This document shows, in pieces, positions 22,793 to 36,658 of a stretch of 64,000 nt of DNA (positions are counted from its first letter, which is position 1; the number at the start of each line of letters is the position of its first letter). The notes under the pieces were generated by a model, which worked only from the letters and a program-made list of their open reading frames with translations, did not search any database and was not told the DNA's origin. The DNA lies in assembly GCA_963680875.1 (NCBI GenBank), contig OY804577.1:147144196-147208195 (forward strand). Direction: 5' to 3'. This DNA is from Bathymodiolus brooksi. Its lineage: Eukaryota > Mollusca > Bivalvia > Mytilida > Modiolidae. A program made the translations under genes and the position numbers.

Positions 22793-25700
22793 TGTTGTTG
22801 TATTTGTCCCACACCAATTGCTTTATTTCACAGGTTTAAGATGTTGTTGTGTTTGTCCCACACCAATTGCTTTATTTCACTTATTTAAGATGTTGTTGTA
22901 TTTGTCCCACACCAATTGCTTTATTTCACAGGTTTAAGATGTTTTTGTATTTGTCCCACACCAATTGCTTTATTTCACAGATTTAAGATGTTGTTGTGTT
23001 TGTCCCACACCAATTGCTTTATTTCACAGTTTTAAGATGTTGTGTATGTACACAACTATTGTTTGATTTCACAGGCTTAAGATGTTGTTGTGTTTGTACA
23101 CAAGTATTGTTTGATTTCACAGGCTTAAAATGTTGTTGTGTATGTCCCACACCAATTGCTTTATTTCACAGGTTTAAGATGTTGTTGTGTTTGTCCCACA
23201 CCAATTGCTTTATTTCAAAGGTTTAAGATGTTGTTGTGTTTGTCCCACACCAATTGCTTTATTTCACAGGCTTAAGATGTTGTTGTGTTTGTACACAAGT
23301 ATTGCTTGATTTCACAGGCTTAATATGTTGTTGTGTTTTTTCCACACCAATTGCTTTATTTCACAGATTTAAGATGCTGTTGTGTTTGTCCCACACCAAT
23401 TGCTTTATTTCACAGGTTTAAGATGTTGTGTTTGTACAAAACTATTGTTTGATTTCACAGGCTTAAGATGTTGTTGTGTTTGTCCCACACCAATTGCTTT
23501 ATTTCACAGATTTAAGATGTTGTTGTGTTTGTCCCACAACTATTGTTTGATTTCACAGGCCTAAACTGTTGTTGTGTTTGTCCAACACCATTTGCTTTAT
23601 TTCACAGGTTTAAGATGTTGTGTTTGTACACAACTATTGTTTGATTTTACAGGTTTAAGATGTTGTTGTGTTTGTCCCACACCAATTGCTTTATTTCACA
23701 GATTTAAGATGTTGTTGTGTTTTTCCCACTCCAATTGCTTTATTTCACAGATTTAAGATGTTGTTGTGTTTGTCCCACACCAGTTGCTTTATTTCACAGG
23801 TTTAAGATGTTGTGTTTGTACACAACTATTGTTTGATTTCACAGGCTTAAGATGTTGTTGTGTTTGTCCCACACCAATTGCTTTATTTCACAGATTTAAG
23901 ATGTTGTTGTGTTTGTCCCACAACTATTGTTTGATTTCACAGATTTAAGATGTTGTTGTGTTTGTCCCACACCAATTGCTTTATTTCACAGGTTTAAGAT
24001 GTTGTGTTTGTACACAACTATTGTTTGATTTCACAGGCTTAAGATGTTGTTGTGTTTGTCCCACACCAATTCCTTTATTTCACAGATTTAAGATGTTGTT
24101 GTGTTTGTCCCACAACTATTGTTTGATTTCACAGATTTAAGATGTTGTTGTGTTTTTCCCACACCAATTGCTTTATTTCACAGATTTAAGATGTTGTTGT
24201 ATTTGTCCCACACCAATTGCTTTATTTCACAGGTTTAAGATGTTGTTGTGTTTGTCCCACACCAACTGCTTTATTTCACAGATTTAAGATGTTGTTGTAT
24301 TTGTCCCACACCAATTGCTTTATTTCACAGGTTTAAGATGTTGTTGTGTTTTTCCCACACCAATTGCTTTATTTCACAGGTTTAAGATGCTGTTGTGTTT
24401 GTCCGACACCATTTGTTTTATTTCACAGGTTTAAGATGTTGTTGTGTTTGTCCCACACCAATTGCTTTATTTCACAGGTTTAAGATGTTATGTTTGTAAA
24501 CAACTATTATTTGATTTCACAGGCTTAAGATGTTGTTGTGTTTGTCCCACACCAATTGCTTTATTTCACTGATTTAAGATGTTGTTGTGTTTGTCCCACA
24601 CCAATTGCTTTATTTCACAGGTTTAAGATGTTGTGTTTGTACACAACTATTGTTTGATTTCACAGGCTTAAGATGTTGTTGTGTTTGTCCCACACCAATT
24701 GCTTTATTTCACAGGTTTAAGATGTTGTGTTTGTACACAACTATTGTTTGATTTCACAGGCTTAAGATGTTGTTGTGTTTTTCCCACACCAATTGCTTTA
24801 TTTCACAGGTTTAAGATGTTGTTGTATTTGTCCCACACCAATTGCTTTATTTCACAGGTTTAAGATGTTTTTGTATTTATCCCACACCAATTGCTTTATT
24901 TCACAGATTTAAGATGTTGTTGCGTTTGTCCCACACCAATTGCTTTATTTCACAGATTTAAGATGTTGTGTTTGTACACAACTATTGTTTGATTTCACAG
25001 GCTTAAGATGTTGTTGTGTTTGTCCCACACCAATTGCTTTATTTCACAGATTTAAGATGTTGTTGTATTTGTCCGACACCAATTGCTTTATTTCACAGGT
25101 TTAAGATGTTTTTGTGTTTTTCCCACACCAACTGCTTTATTTCACAGATTTAAGATGTTGTTGTATTTGTCCCACATCAATTGCTTTATTTCACAGGTTT
25201 AAGATGTTGTTGTGTTTTTACCACACCAATTGCTTTATTTCACAGGTTTAAGATGCTGTTGTGTTTGTCCGACACCATTTGTTTTATTTCACAGGTTTAA
25301 GATGTTGTTGTGTTTGTCCCAAACCAATTGCTTTATTTCACAGATTTAAGATGTTGTTGTGTTTGTCCCACACCAATTGCTTTATTTCACAGGTTTAAGA
25401 TGTTGTGTTTGTAAACAACTATTATTTGATTTCACAGGCTTAAGATGTTGTTGTGTTTGTCCCACACCAATTGCTTTATTTCACAGATTTAAGATGTTGT
25501 TGTGTTTGTCCCACACCAATTGCTTTATTTCACAGGTTTAAGATGTTGTGTTTGTACACAACTATTGTTTGATTTCACAGGCTTAAGATGTTGTTGTGTT
25601 TGTCCCACACCAATTGCTTTATTTCACAGGTTTAAGATGTTGTGTTTGTACACAACTATTGTTTGATTTCACAGGCTTAAGATGTTGTTGTGTTTTTCCC

Positions 25701-28700
25701 ACACAAATTGCTTTATTTCACAGATTTAAGATGTTGTTGTATTTGTCCCACACCAATTGCTTTATTTCACAGGTTTAAGATGTTTTTGTATTTATCCCAC
25801 ACCAATTGCTTTATTTCACAGATTTAAGATGTTGTTGTGTTTGTCCCACACCAATTGCTTTATTTCACAGATTTAAGATGTTGTTGTGTTTTTCCCACAC
25901 CAATTGCTTTATTTCACAGGTTTCAGATGTTGTTATGTTTGTCCCACACCAATTGCTTTATTTCACAGGTTTAAGATGTTGTGTTTGTACACAACTATTG
26001 TTTGATTTCACAGGCTTAAGATGTTGTTGTGTTTGTCCCACACCAATTGCTTTATTTCACAGATTTAAGATGTTGTTGTGTTTTTCCCACACCAATTGCT
26101 TTATTTCACAGATTTAAGATGTTGTTGTATTTGTCCCACACCAATTGCTTTATTTCACAGGTTTAAGATGTTGTTGTGTTTGTCCCACACCAATTGCTTT
26201 ATTTCACAGGTTTAAGATGTTGTGTTTGTACACAACTATTGTTTGATTTCACAGGCTTAAGATGTTGTTGTGTTTTTCCCACACCAATTGCTTTATTTCA
26301 CAGATTTAAGATGTTGTTGTATTTGTCCCACACCAATTGCTTTATTTCACAGATTTAAGATGTTGTTGTATTTGTCCCACACCAATTGCTTTATTTCACA
26401 GGTTTAAGATGTTGTTGTGTTTGTCCCACACCAATTGCTTTATTTCACAGATTTAAGATGTTGTTGTATTTGTCCCACACCAATTGCTTTATTTCACAGG
26501 TTTAAGATGTTTTTGTGTTTTTCCCACACCAATTGCTTTATTTCACAGGTTTAAGATGTTGTTGTGTTTTTCCCACACCAATTGCTTTATTTCACAGGTT
26601 TAAGATGCTGTTGTGTTTGTCCGACACCATTTGTTTTATTTCACAGGTTTAAGATGTTGTTGTGTTTGTCCCAAACCAATTGCTTTATTTCACAGATTTA
26701 AGATGTTGTTGTGTTTGTCCCACACCAATTGCTTTATTTCACAGGTTTAAGATGTTGTGTTTGTAAACAAATATTATTTGATTTCACAGGCTTAAGATGT
26801 TGTTGTGTTTGTCCCACACCAATTGCTTTATTTCACAGGTTTAAGATGTTGTGTTTGTACACAACTATTGTTTGATTTCACAGGCTTAAGATGTTGTTGT
26901 GTTTTTCCCACACAAATTGCTTTATTTCACAGATTTAAGATGTTGTTGTATTTGTCCCACACCAATTGCTTTATTTCACAGGTTTAAGATGTTTTTGTAT
27001 TTATCCCACACCAATTGCTTTATTTCACAGATTTAAGATGTTGTTGTGTTTGTCCCACACCAATTGCTTTATTTCACAGATTTAAGATGTTGTTGTGTTT
27101 GTCCCACACCAATTGCTTTATTTCACAGGTATCAGATGTTGTTATGTTTGTCCCACACCAATTGCTTTATTTCACAGGTTTAAGATGTTGTGTTTGTACA
27201 CAACTATTGTTTGATTTCACAGGCTTAAGATGTTGTTGTGTTTGTCCCACACAAATTGCTTTATTTCACAGATTTAAGATGTTGTTGTATTTGTCCCACA
27301 CCAATTGCTTTATTTCACAGGTTTAAGATGTTTTTGTGTTTTTCCCACACCAATTGCTTTATTTCACAGATTTAAGATGTTGTTGTATTTGTCCCACACC
27401 AATTGCTTTATTTCACAGGTTTAAGATGTTGTTGTGTTTGTCCCACACCAATTGCTTTATTTCACATATTTAAGATGTTGTTGTATTTGTCCCACACCAA
27501 TTGCTTTATTTCACAGGTTTAAGATGTTTTTGTATTTGTCCCACACCAATTGCTTTATTTCACAGATTTAAGATGTTGTTGTGTTTGTCCCACACCAATT
27601 GCTTTATTTCACAGTTTTAAGATGTTGTGTATGTACACAACTATTGTTTGATTTCACAGGCTTAAGATGTTGTTGTGTTTGTACACAAGTATTGTTTGAT
27701 TTCACAGGCTTAAAATGTTGTTGTGTATGTCCCACACCAATTGCTTTATTTCACAGGTTTAAGATGTTGTTGTGTTTGTCCCACACCAATTGCTTTATTT
27801 CAAAGGTTTAAGATGTTGTTGTGTTTGTACACAAGTATTGCTTGATTTCACAGCCTTAATATGTTGTTGTGTTTTTCCCACACCAATTGCTTTATTTCAC
27901 AGATTTAAGATGTTGTTGTGTTTGTCCCACACCAATTGCTTTATTTCACAGGTTTAAGATGTTGTGTGTGTACACAACTATTGTTTGATTTCACAGGCTT
28001 AAGATGTTGTTGTGTTTGTCCCACATCAATTGCTTTATTTCACAGATTTAAGATGTTGTTGTGTTTGTTCCACACCAATTGCTTTATTTCACAGATTTAA
28101 GATGTTGTTGTGTTTATCCCACAACTATTGTTTGATTTCACAGGCCTAAACTGTTGGTGTGTTTGTCCCACACCAATTGCTTTATTTCACAGGTTTAAGA
28201 TGTTGTGTTTGTACACAACTATTGTTTGATTTTACAGGTTTAAGATGTTGTTGTGTTTGTCCCACACCAATTGCTTTATTTCACAGATTTAAGATGTTTT
28301 TGTGTTTGTCCCACACCAATTGCTTTATTTCACAGATTTAAGATGTTGTTGTGTTTTTCCCACTCCAATTGCTTTATTTCACAGATTTAAGATGTTGTTG
28401 TGTTTGTCATACACCAATTGCTTTATTTCACAGGTTTAAGATGTTGTGTTTGTACACAACTATTGTTTGATTTCACAGGCTTAAGATGTTGTTGTGTTTG
28501 TCCCACACCAATTGCTTTATTTCACAGATTTAAGATGTTGTTGTGTTTGTCCCACAACTATTGTTTGATTTCACAGATTTAAGATGTTGTTGTGTTTGTC
28601 CCACACCAATTGCTTTATTTCACAGGTTTAAGATGTTGTGTTTGTACACAACTATTGTTTGATTTCACAGGCTTAAGATGTTGTTGTGTTTTTCCCACAC

Positions 28701-31700
28701 CAATTGCTTTATTTCACAGATTTAAGATGTTGTTGTATTTGTCCCACACCAATTGCTTTATTTCACAGATTTAAGATGTTGTTGTATTTGTCCCACACCA
28801 ATTGCTTTATTTCACAGGTTTAAGATGTTGTTGTGTTTGTCCCACACCAATTGCTTTATTTCACAGATTTAAGATGTTGTTGTATTTGTCCCACACCAAT
28901 TGCTTTATTTCACAGGTTTAAGATGTTTTTGTGTTTTTCCCACACCAATTGCTTTATTTCACAGATTTAAGATGTTGTTGTATTTGTCCCACACCAATTG
29001 CTTTATTTCACAGGTTTAAGATGTTGTTGTGTTTGTCCCACACCAATTGCTTTATTTCACTTATTTAAGATGTTGTTGTATTTGTCCCACACCAATTGCT
29101 TTATTTCACAGGTTTAAGATGTTTTTGTATTTGTCCCACACCAATTGCTTTATTTCACAGATTTAAGATGTTGTTGTGTTTGTCCCACACCAATTGCTTT
29201 ATTTCACAGTTTTAAGATGTTGTGTATGTACACAACTATTGTTTGATTTCACAGGCTTAAGATGTTGTTGTGTTTGTACACAAGTATTGTTTGATTTCAC
29301 AGGCTTAAAATGTTGTTGTGTATGTCCCACACCAATTGCTTTATTTCACAGGTTTAAGATGTTGTTGTGTTTGTCCCACACCAATTGCTTTATTTCAAAG
29401 GTTTAAGATGTTGTTGTGTTTGTCCCACACCAATTGCTTTATTTCACAGGCTTAAGATGTTGTTGTGTTTGTACACAAGTATTGCTTGATTTCACAGGCT
29501 TAATATGTTGTTGTGTTTTTTCCACACCAATTGCTTTATTTCACAGATTTAAGATGCTGTTGTGTTTGTCCCACACCAATTGCTTTATTTCACAGGTTTA
29601 AGATGTTGTGTTTGTACAAAACTATTGTTTGATTTCACAGGCTTAAGATGTTGTTGTGTTTGTCCCACACCAATTGCTTTATTTCACAGATTTAAGATGT
29701 TGTTGTGTTTGTCCCACAACTATTGTTTGATTTCACAGGCCTAAACTGTTGTTGTGTTTGTCCAACACCATTTGCTTTATTTCACAGGTTTAAGATGTTG
29801 TGTTTGTACACAACTATTGTTTGATTTTACAGGTTTAAGATGTTGTTGTGTTTGTCCCACACCAATTGCTTTATTTCACAGATTTAAGATGTTGTTGTGT
29901 TTTTCCCACTCCAATTGCTTTATTTCACAGATTTAAGATGTTGTTGTGTTTGTCCCACACCAGTTGCTTTATTTCACAGGTTTAAGATGTTGTGTTTGTA
30001 CACAACTATTGTTTGATTTCACAGGCTTAAGATGTTGTTGTGTTTGTCCCACACCAATTGCTTTATTTCACAGATTTAAGATGTTGTTGTGTTTGTCCCA
30101 CAACTATTGTTTGATTTCACAGATTTAAGATGTTGTTGTGTTTGTCCCACACCAATTGCTTTATTTCACAGGTTTAAGATGTTGTGTTTGTACACAACTA
30201 TTGTTTGATTTCACAGGCTTAAGATGTTGTTGTGTTTGTCCCACACCAATTCCTTTATTTCACAGATTTAAGATGTTGTTGTGTTTGTCCCACAACTATT
30301 GTTTGATTTCACAGATTTAAGATGTTGTTGTGTTTTTCCCACACCAATTGCTTTATTTCACAGATTTAAGATGTTGTTGTATTTGTCCCACACCAATTGC
30401 TTTATTTCACAGGTTTAAGATGTTGTTGTGTTTGTCCCACACCAACTGCTTTATTTCACAGATTTAAGATGTTGTTGTATTTGTCCCACACCAATTGCTT
30501 TATTTCACAGGTTTAAGATGTTGTTGTGTTTTTCCCACACCAATTGCTTTATTTCACAGGTTTAAGATGCTGTTGTGTTTGTCCGACACCATTTGTTTTA
30601 TTTCACAGGTTTAAGATGTTGTTGTGTTTGTCCCACACCAATTGCTTTATTTCACAGGTTTAAGATGTTATGTTTGTAAACAACTATTATTTGATTTCAC
30701 AGGCTTAAGATGTTGTTGTGTTTGTCCCACACCAATTGCTTTATTTCACTGATTTAAGATGTTGTTGTGTTTGTCCCACACCAATTGCTTTATTTCACAG
30801 GTTTAAGATGTTGTGTTTGTACACAACTATTGTTTGATTTCACAGGCTTAAGATGTTGTTGTGTTTGTCCCACACCAATTGCTTTATTTCACAGGTTTAA
30901 GATGTTGTGTTTGTACACAACTATTGTTTGATTTCACAGGCTTAAGATGTTGTTGTGTTTTTCCCACACCAATTGCTTTATTTCACAGGTTTAAGATGTT
31001 GTTGTATTTGTCCCACACCAATTGCTTTATTTCACAGGTTTAAGATGTTTTTGTATTTATCCCACACCAATTGCTTTATTTCACAGATTTAAGATGTTGT
31101 TGCATTTGTCCCACACCAATTGCTTTATTTCACAGATTTAAGATGTTGTGTTTGTACACAACTATTGTTTGATTTCACAGGCTTAAGATGTTGTTGTGTT
31201 TGTCCCACACCAATTGCTTTATTTCACAGATTTAAGATGTTGTTGTATTTGTCCGACACCAATTGCTTTATTTCACAGGTTTAAGATGTTTTTGTGTTTT
31301 TCCCACACCAACTGCTTTATTTCACAGATTTAAGATGTTGTTGTATTTGTCCCACATCAATTGCTTTATTTCACAGGTTTAAGATGTTGTTGTGTTTTTA
31401 CCACACCAATTGCTTTATTTCACAGGTTTAAGATGCTGTTGTGTTTGTCCGACACCATTTGTTTTATTTCACAGGTTTAAGATGTTGTTGTGTTTGTCCC
31501 AAACCAATTGCTTTATTTCACAGATTTAAGATGTTGTTGTGTTTGTCCCACACCAATTGCTTTATTTCACAGGTTTAAGATGTTGTGTTTGTAAACAACT
31601 ATTATTTGATTTCACAGGCTTAAGATGTTGTTGTGTTTGTCCCACACCAATTGCTTTATTTCACAGATTTAAGATGTTGTTGTGTTTGTCCCACACCAAT

Positions 31701-32341
31701 TGCTTTATTTCACAGGTTTAAGATGTTGTGTTTGTACACAACTATTGTTTGATTTCACAGGCTTAAGATGTTGTTGTGTTTGTCCCACACCAATTGCTTT
31801 ATTTCACAGGTTTAAGATGTTGTGTTTGTACACAACTATTGTTTGATTTCACAGGCTTAAGATGTTGTTGTGTTTTTCCCACACAAATTGCTTTATTTCA
31901 CAGATTTAAGATGTTGTTGTATTTGTCCCACACCAATTGCTTTATTTCACAGGTTTAAGATGTTTTTGTATTTATCCCACACCAATTGCTTTATTTCACA
32001 GATTTAAGATGTTGTTGTGTTTGTCCCACACCAATTGCTTTATTTCACAGATTTAAGATGTTGTTGTGTTTTTCCCACACCAATTGCTTTATTTCACAGG
32101 TTTCAGATGTTGTTATGTTTGTCCCACACCAATTGCTTTATTTCACAGGTTTAAGATGTTGTGTTTGTACACAACTATTGTTTGATTTCACAGGCTTAAG
32201 ATGTTGTTGTGTTTGTCCCACACCAATTGCTTTATTTCACAGATTTAAGATGTTGTTGTGTTTTTCCCACACCAATTGCTTTATTTCACAGATTTAAGAT
32301 GTTGTTGTATTTGTCCCACACCAATTGCTTTATTTCACAGG
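19982..32341. repeat. near-identical 6180-bp tandem duplication
   Basis: Copy 1 is about 19982-26161 and copy 2 about 26162-32341. Every landmark line I compared matched at an offset of exactly 6180 bp, including rare variants such as GTAAACAAATATTATTTG (20583/26763), TTTCACTTATTTAAG (22876/29056) and AGATGTTATGTTTG (24483/30663). The one difference I found is G at 24924 against A at 31104. I did not compare all bases. Such identity implies a very recent event, or an artefact of assembling a long satellite. Confidence 0.8.
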
Positions 32342-33946
32342 TTTAAGATGTTGTTGTGTTTTTCCCACACCAACTGCTTTATTTCACAGATTTAAGATGT
32401 TGTTGTATTTGTCCCACACCAATTGCTTTATTTCACAGGTTTAAGATGTTGTTGTGTTTTTCCCACACCAATTGCTTTATTTCACAGGTTTAAGATGCTG
32501 TTGTGTTTGTCCGACACCATTTGTTTTATTTCACAGGTTTAAGATGTTGTTGTGTTTGTCCCAAACCAATTGCTTTATTTCACAGATTTAAGATGTTGTT
32601 GTGTTTGTCCCACACCAATTGCTTTATTTCACAGGTTTAAGATGTTGTGTTTGTAAACAACTATTATTTGATTTCACAGGCTTAAGATGTTGTTGTGTTT
32701 GTCCCACACCAATTGCTTTATTTCACAGGTTTAAGATGTTGTGTTTGTACACAACTATTGTTTGATTTCACAGGCTTAAGATGTTGGTGTTTGTCCCACA
32801 CCAATTGCTTTATTTCACAGGTTTAAGATGTTGTTGTGTTTGTCCCACACCATTTGTTTTATTTCACAGGTTTAAGATGTTGTTGTGTTTGTCCCACACC
32901 AATTGCTTTATTTCACAGATTTAAGATGTTGTTGTGTTTGTTCCACACCAATTGCTTTATTTCACAGGTTTAAGATGTTGTGTTTGTACACAACTATTGT
33001 TTGATTTCACAGGCTTAAGATGTTGTTGTGTTTTTCCCACACCAATTGCTTTATTTCACAGATTTAAGATGTTGTTGTATTTGTCCCACACCAATTGCTT
33101 TATTTCACAGGTTTAAGATGTTGTTGTGTTTGTCCCACACCAACTGCTTTATTTCACAGATTTAAGATGTTGTTGTATTTGTCCCACATCAATTGCTTTA
33201 TTTCACAGGTTTAAGATGTTGTTGTGTTTTTACCACACCAATTGCTTTATTTCACAGGTTTAAGATGCTGTTGTGTTTGTCCGACACCATTTGTTTTATT
33301 TCACAGGTTTAAGATGTTGTTGTGTTTGTCCCAAACCAATTGCTTTATTTCACAGATTTAAGATGTTGTTGTGTTTGTCCCACACCAATTGCTTTATTTC
33401 ACAGGTTTAAGATGTTGTGTTTGTAAACAACTATTATTTGATTTCACAGGCTTAAGATGTTGTTGTGTTTGTCCCACACCAATTGCTTTATTTCACAGAT
33501 TTAAGATGTTGTTGTGTTTGTCCCACACCAATTGCTTTATTTCACAGGTTTAAGATGTTGTGTTTGTACACAACTATTGTTTGATTTCACAGGCTTAAGA
33601 TGTTGTTGTGTTTGTCCCACACCAATTGCTTTATTTCACAGGTTTAAGATGTTGTGTTTGTACACAACTATTGTTTGATTTCACAGGCTTAAGATGTTGT
33701 TGTGTTTTTCCCACACAAATTGCTTTATTTCACAGATTTAAGATGTTGTTGTATTTGTCCCACACCAATTGCTTTATTTCACAGGTTTAAGATGTTTTTG
33801 TATTTATCCCACACCAATTGCTTTATTTCACAGATTTAAGATGTTGTTGTGTTTGTCCCACACCAATTGCTTTATTTCACAGATTTAAGATGTTGTTGTG
33901 TTTTTCCCACACCAATTGCTTTATTTCACAGGTTTCAGATGTTGTT

Positions 33947-36658
33947 ATGTTTGTCCCACACCAATTGCTTTATTTCACAGGTTTAAGATGTTGTGTTTGT
34001 ACACAACTATTGTTTGATTTCACAGGCTTAAGATGTTGTTGTGTTTGTCCCACACCAATTGCTTTATTTCACAGATTTAAGATGTTGTTGTGTTTTTCCC
34101 ACACCAATTGCTTTATTTCACAGATTTAAGATGTTGTTGTATTTGTCCCACACCAATTGCTTTATTTCACAGGTTTAAGATGTTGTTGTGTTTTTCCCAC
34201 ACCAACTGCTTTATTTCACAGATTTAAGATGTTGTTGTATTTGTCCCACACCAATTGCTTTATTTCACAGGTTTAAGATGTTGTTGTGTTTTTCCCACAC
34301 CAATTGCTTTATTTCACAGGTTTAAGATGCTGTTGTGTTTGTCCGACACCATTTGTTTTATTTCACAGGTTTAAGATGTTGTTGTGTTTGTCCCAAACCA
34401 ATTGCTTTATTTCACAGATTTAAGATGTTGTTGTGTTTGTCCCACACCAATTGCTTTATTTCACAGGTTTAAGATGTTGTGTTTGTAAACAACTATTATT
34501 TGATTTCACAGGCTTAAGATGTTGTTGTGTTTGTCCCACACCAATTGCTTTATTTCACAGGTTTAAGATGTTGTGTTTGTACACAACTATTGTTTGATTT
34601 CACAGGCTTAAGATGTTGTTGTGTTTTTCCCACACAAATTGCTTTATTTCACAGATTTAAGATGTTGTTGTATTTGTCCCACACCAATTGCTTTATTTCA
34701 CAGGTTTAAGATGTTTTTGTATTTATCCCACACCAATTGCTTTATTTCACAGATTTAAGATGTTGTTGTGTTTGTCCCACACCAATTGCTTTATTTCACA
34801 GATTTAAGATGTTGTTGTGTTTGTCCCACACCAATTGCTTTATTTCACAGGTATCAGATGTTGTTATGTTTGTCCCACACCAATTGCTTTATTTCACAGG
34901 TTTAAGATGTTGTGTTTGTACACAACTATTGTTTGATTTCACAGGCTTAAGATGTTGTTGTGTTTGTCCCACACAAATTGCTTTATTTCACAGATTTAAG
35001 ATGTTGTTGTATTTGTCCCACACCAATTGCTTTATTTCACAGGTTTAAGATGTTTTTGTGTTTTTCCCACACCAATTGCTTTATTTCACAGATTTAAGAT
35101 GTTGTTGTATTTGTCCCACACCAATTGCTTTATTTCACAGGTTTAAGATGTTGTTGTGTTTGTCCCACACCAATTGCTTTATTTCACATATTTAAGATGT
35201 TGTTGTATTTGTCCCACACCAATTGCTTTATTTCACAGGTTTAAGATGTTTTTGTATTTGTCCCACACCAATTGCTTTATTTCACAGATTTAAGATGTTG
35301 TTGTGTTTGTCCCACACCAATTGCTTTATTTCACAGGTTTAAGATGTTGTGTTTGTACACAACTATTGTTTGATTTCACAGGCTTAAGATGTTGTTGTGT
35401 TTGTCCCACACCAATTGCTTTATTTCACAGATTTAAGATGTTGTTGTGTTTTTCCCACACCAATTGCTTTATTTCACAGATTTAAGATGTTGTTGTATTT
35501 GTCCCACACCAATTGCTTTATTTCACAGGTTTAAGATGTTGTTGTGTTTTTCCCACACCAACTGCTTTATTTCACAGATTTAAGATGTTGTTGTATTTGT
35601 CCCACACCAATTGCTTTATTTCACAGGTTTAAGATGTTGTTGTGTTTTTCCCACACCAATTGCTTTATTTCACAGGTTTAAGATGCTGTTGTGTTTGTCC
35701 GACACCATTTGTTTTATTTCACAGGTTTAAGATGTTGTTGTGTTTGTCCCAAACCAATTGCTTTATTTCACAGATTTAAGATGTTGTTGTGTTTGTCCCA
35801 CACCAATTGCTTTATTTCACAGGTTTAAGATGTTGTGTTTGTAAACAACTATTATTTGATTTCACAGGCTTAAGATGTTGTTGTGTTTGTCCCACACCAA
35901 TTGCTTTATTTCACAGGTTTAAGATGTTGTGTTTGTACACAACTATTGTTTGATTTCACAGGCTTAAGATGTTGTTGTGTTTTTCCCACACAAATTGCTT
36001 TATTTCACAGATTTAAGATGTTGTTGTATTTGTCCCACACCAATTGCTTTATTTCACAGGTTTAAGATGTTTTTGTATTTATCCCACACCAATTGCTTTA
36101 TTTCACAGATTTAAGATGTTGTTGTGTTTGTCCCACACCAATTGCTTTATTTCACAGATTTAAGATGTTGTTGTGTTTGTCCCACACCAATTGCTTTATT
36201 TCACAGGTATCAGATGTTGTTATGTTTGTCCCACACCAATTGCTTTATTTCACAGGTTTAAGATGTTGTGTTTGTACACAACTATTGTTTGATTTCACAG
36301 GCTTAAGATGTTGTTGTGTTTGTCCCACACAAATTGCTTTATTTCACAGATTTAAGATGTTGTTGTATTTGTCCCACACCAATTGCTTTATTTCACAGGT
36401 TTAAGATGTTTTTGTGTTTTTCCCACACCAATTGCTTTATTTCACAGATTTAAGATGTTGTTGTATTTGTCCCACACCAATTGCTTTATTTCACAGGTTT
36501 AAGATGTTGTTGTGTTTGTCCCACACCAATTGCTTTATTTCACATATTTAAGATGTTGTTGTATTTGTCCCACACCAATTGCTTTATTTCACAGGTTTAA
36601 GATGTTTTTGTATTTGTCCCACACCAATTGCTTTATTTCACAGATTTAAGATGTTGTT
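33947..36658. repeat. tandem higher-order duplication, period 1356 bp
   Basis: About 33947-35302 recurs at 35303-36658. The GTTTGTAAACAACTATTATT monomer, the short monomer after it, TTTCCCACACAAATTGC, TTTATCCCACACC and the region with CAGGTATCAGATG or its relative all recur at the same offset. The corresponding region of the first 16.3-kb copy (17629-18984) has only one such block, so this is a later local event. Confidence 0.7.
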
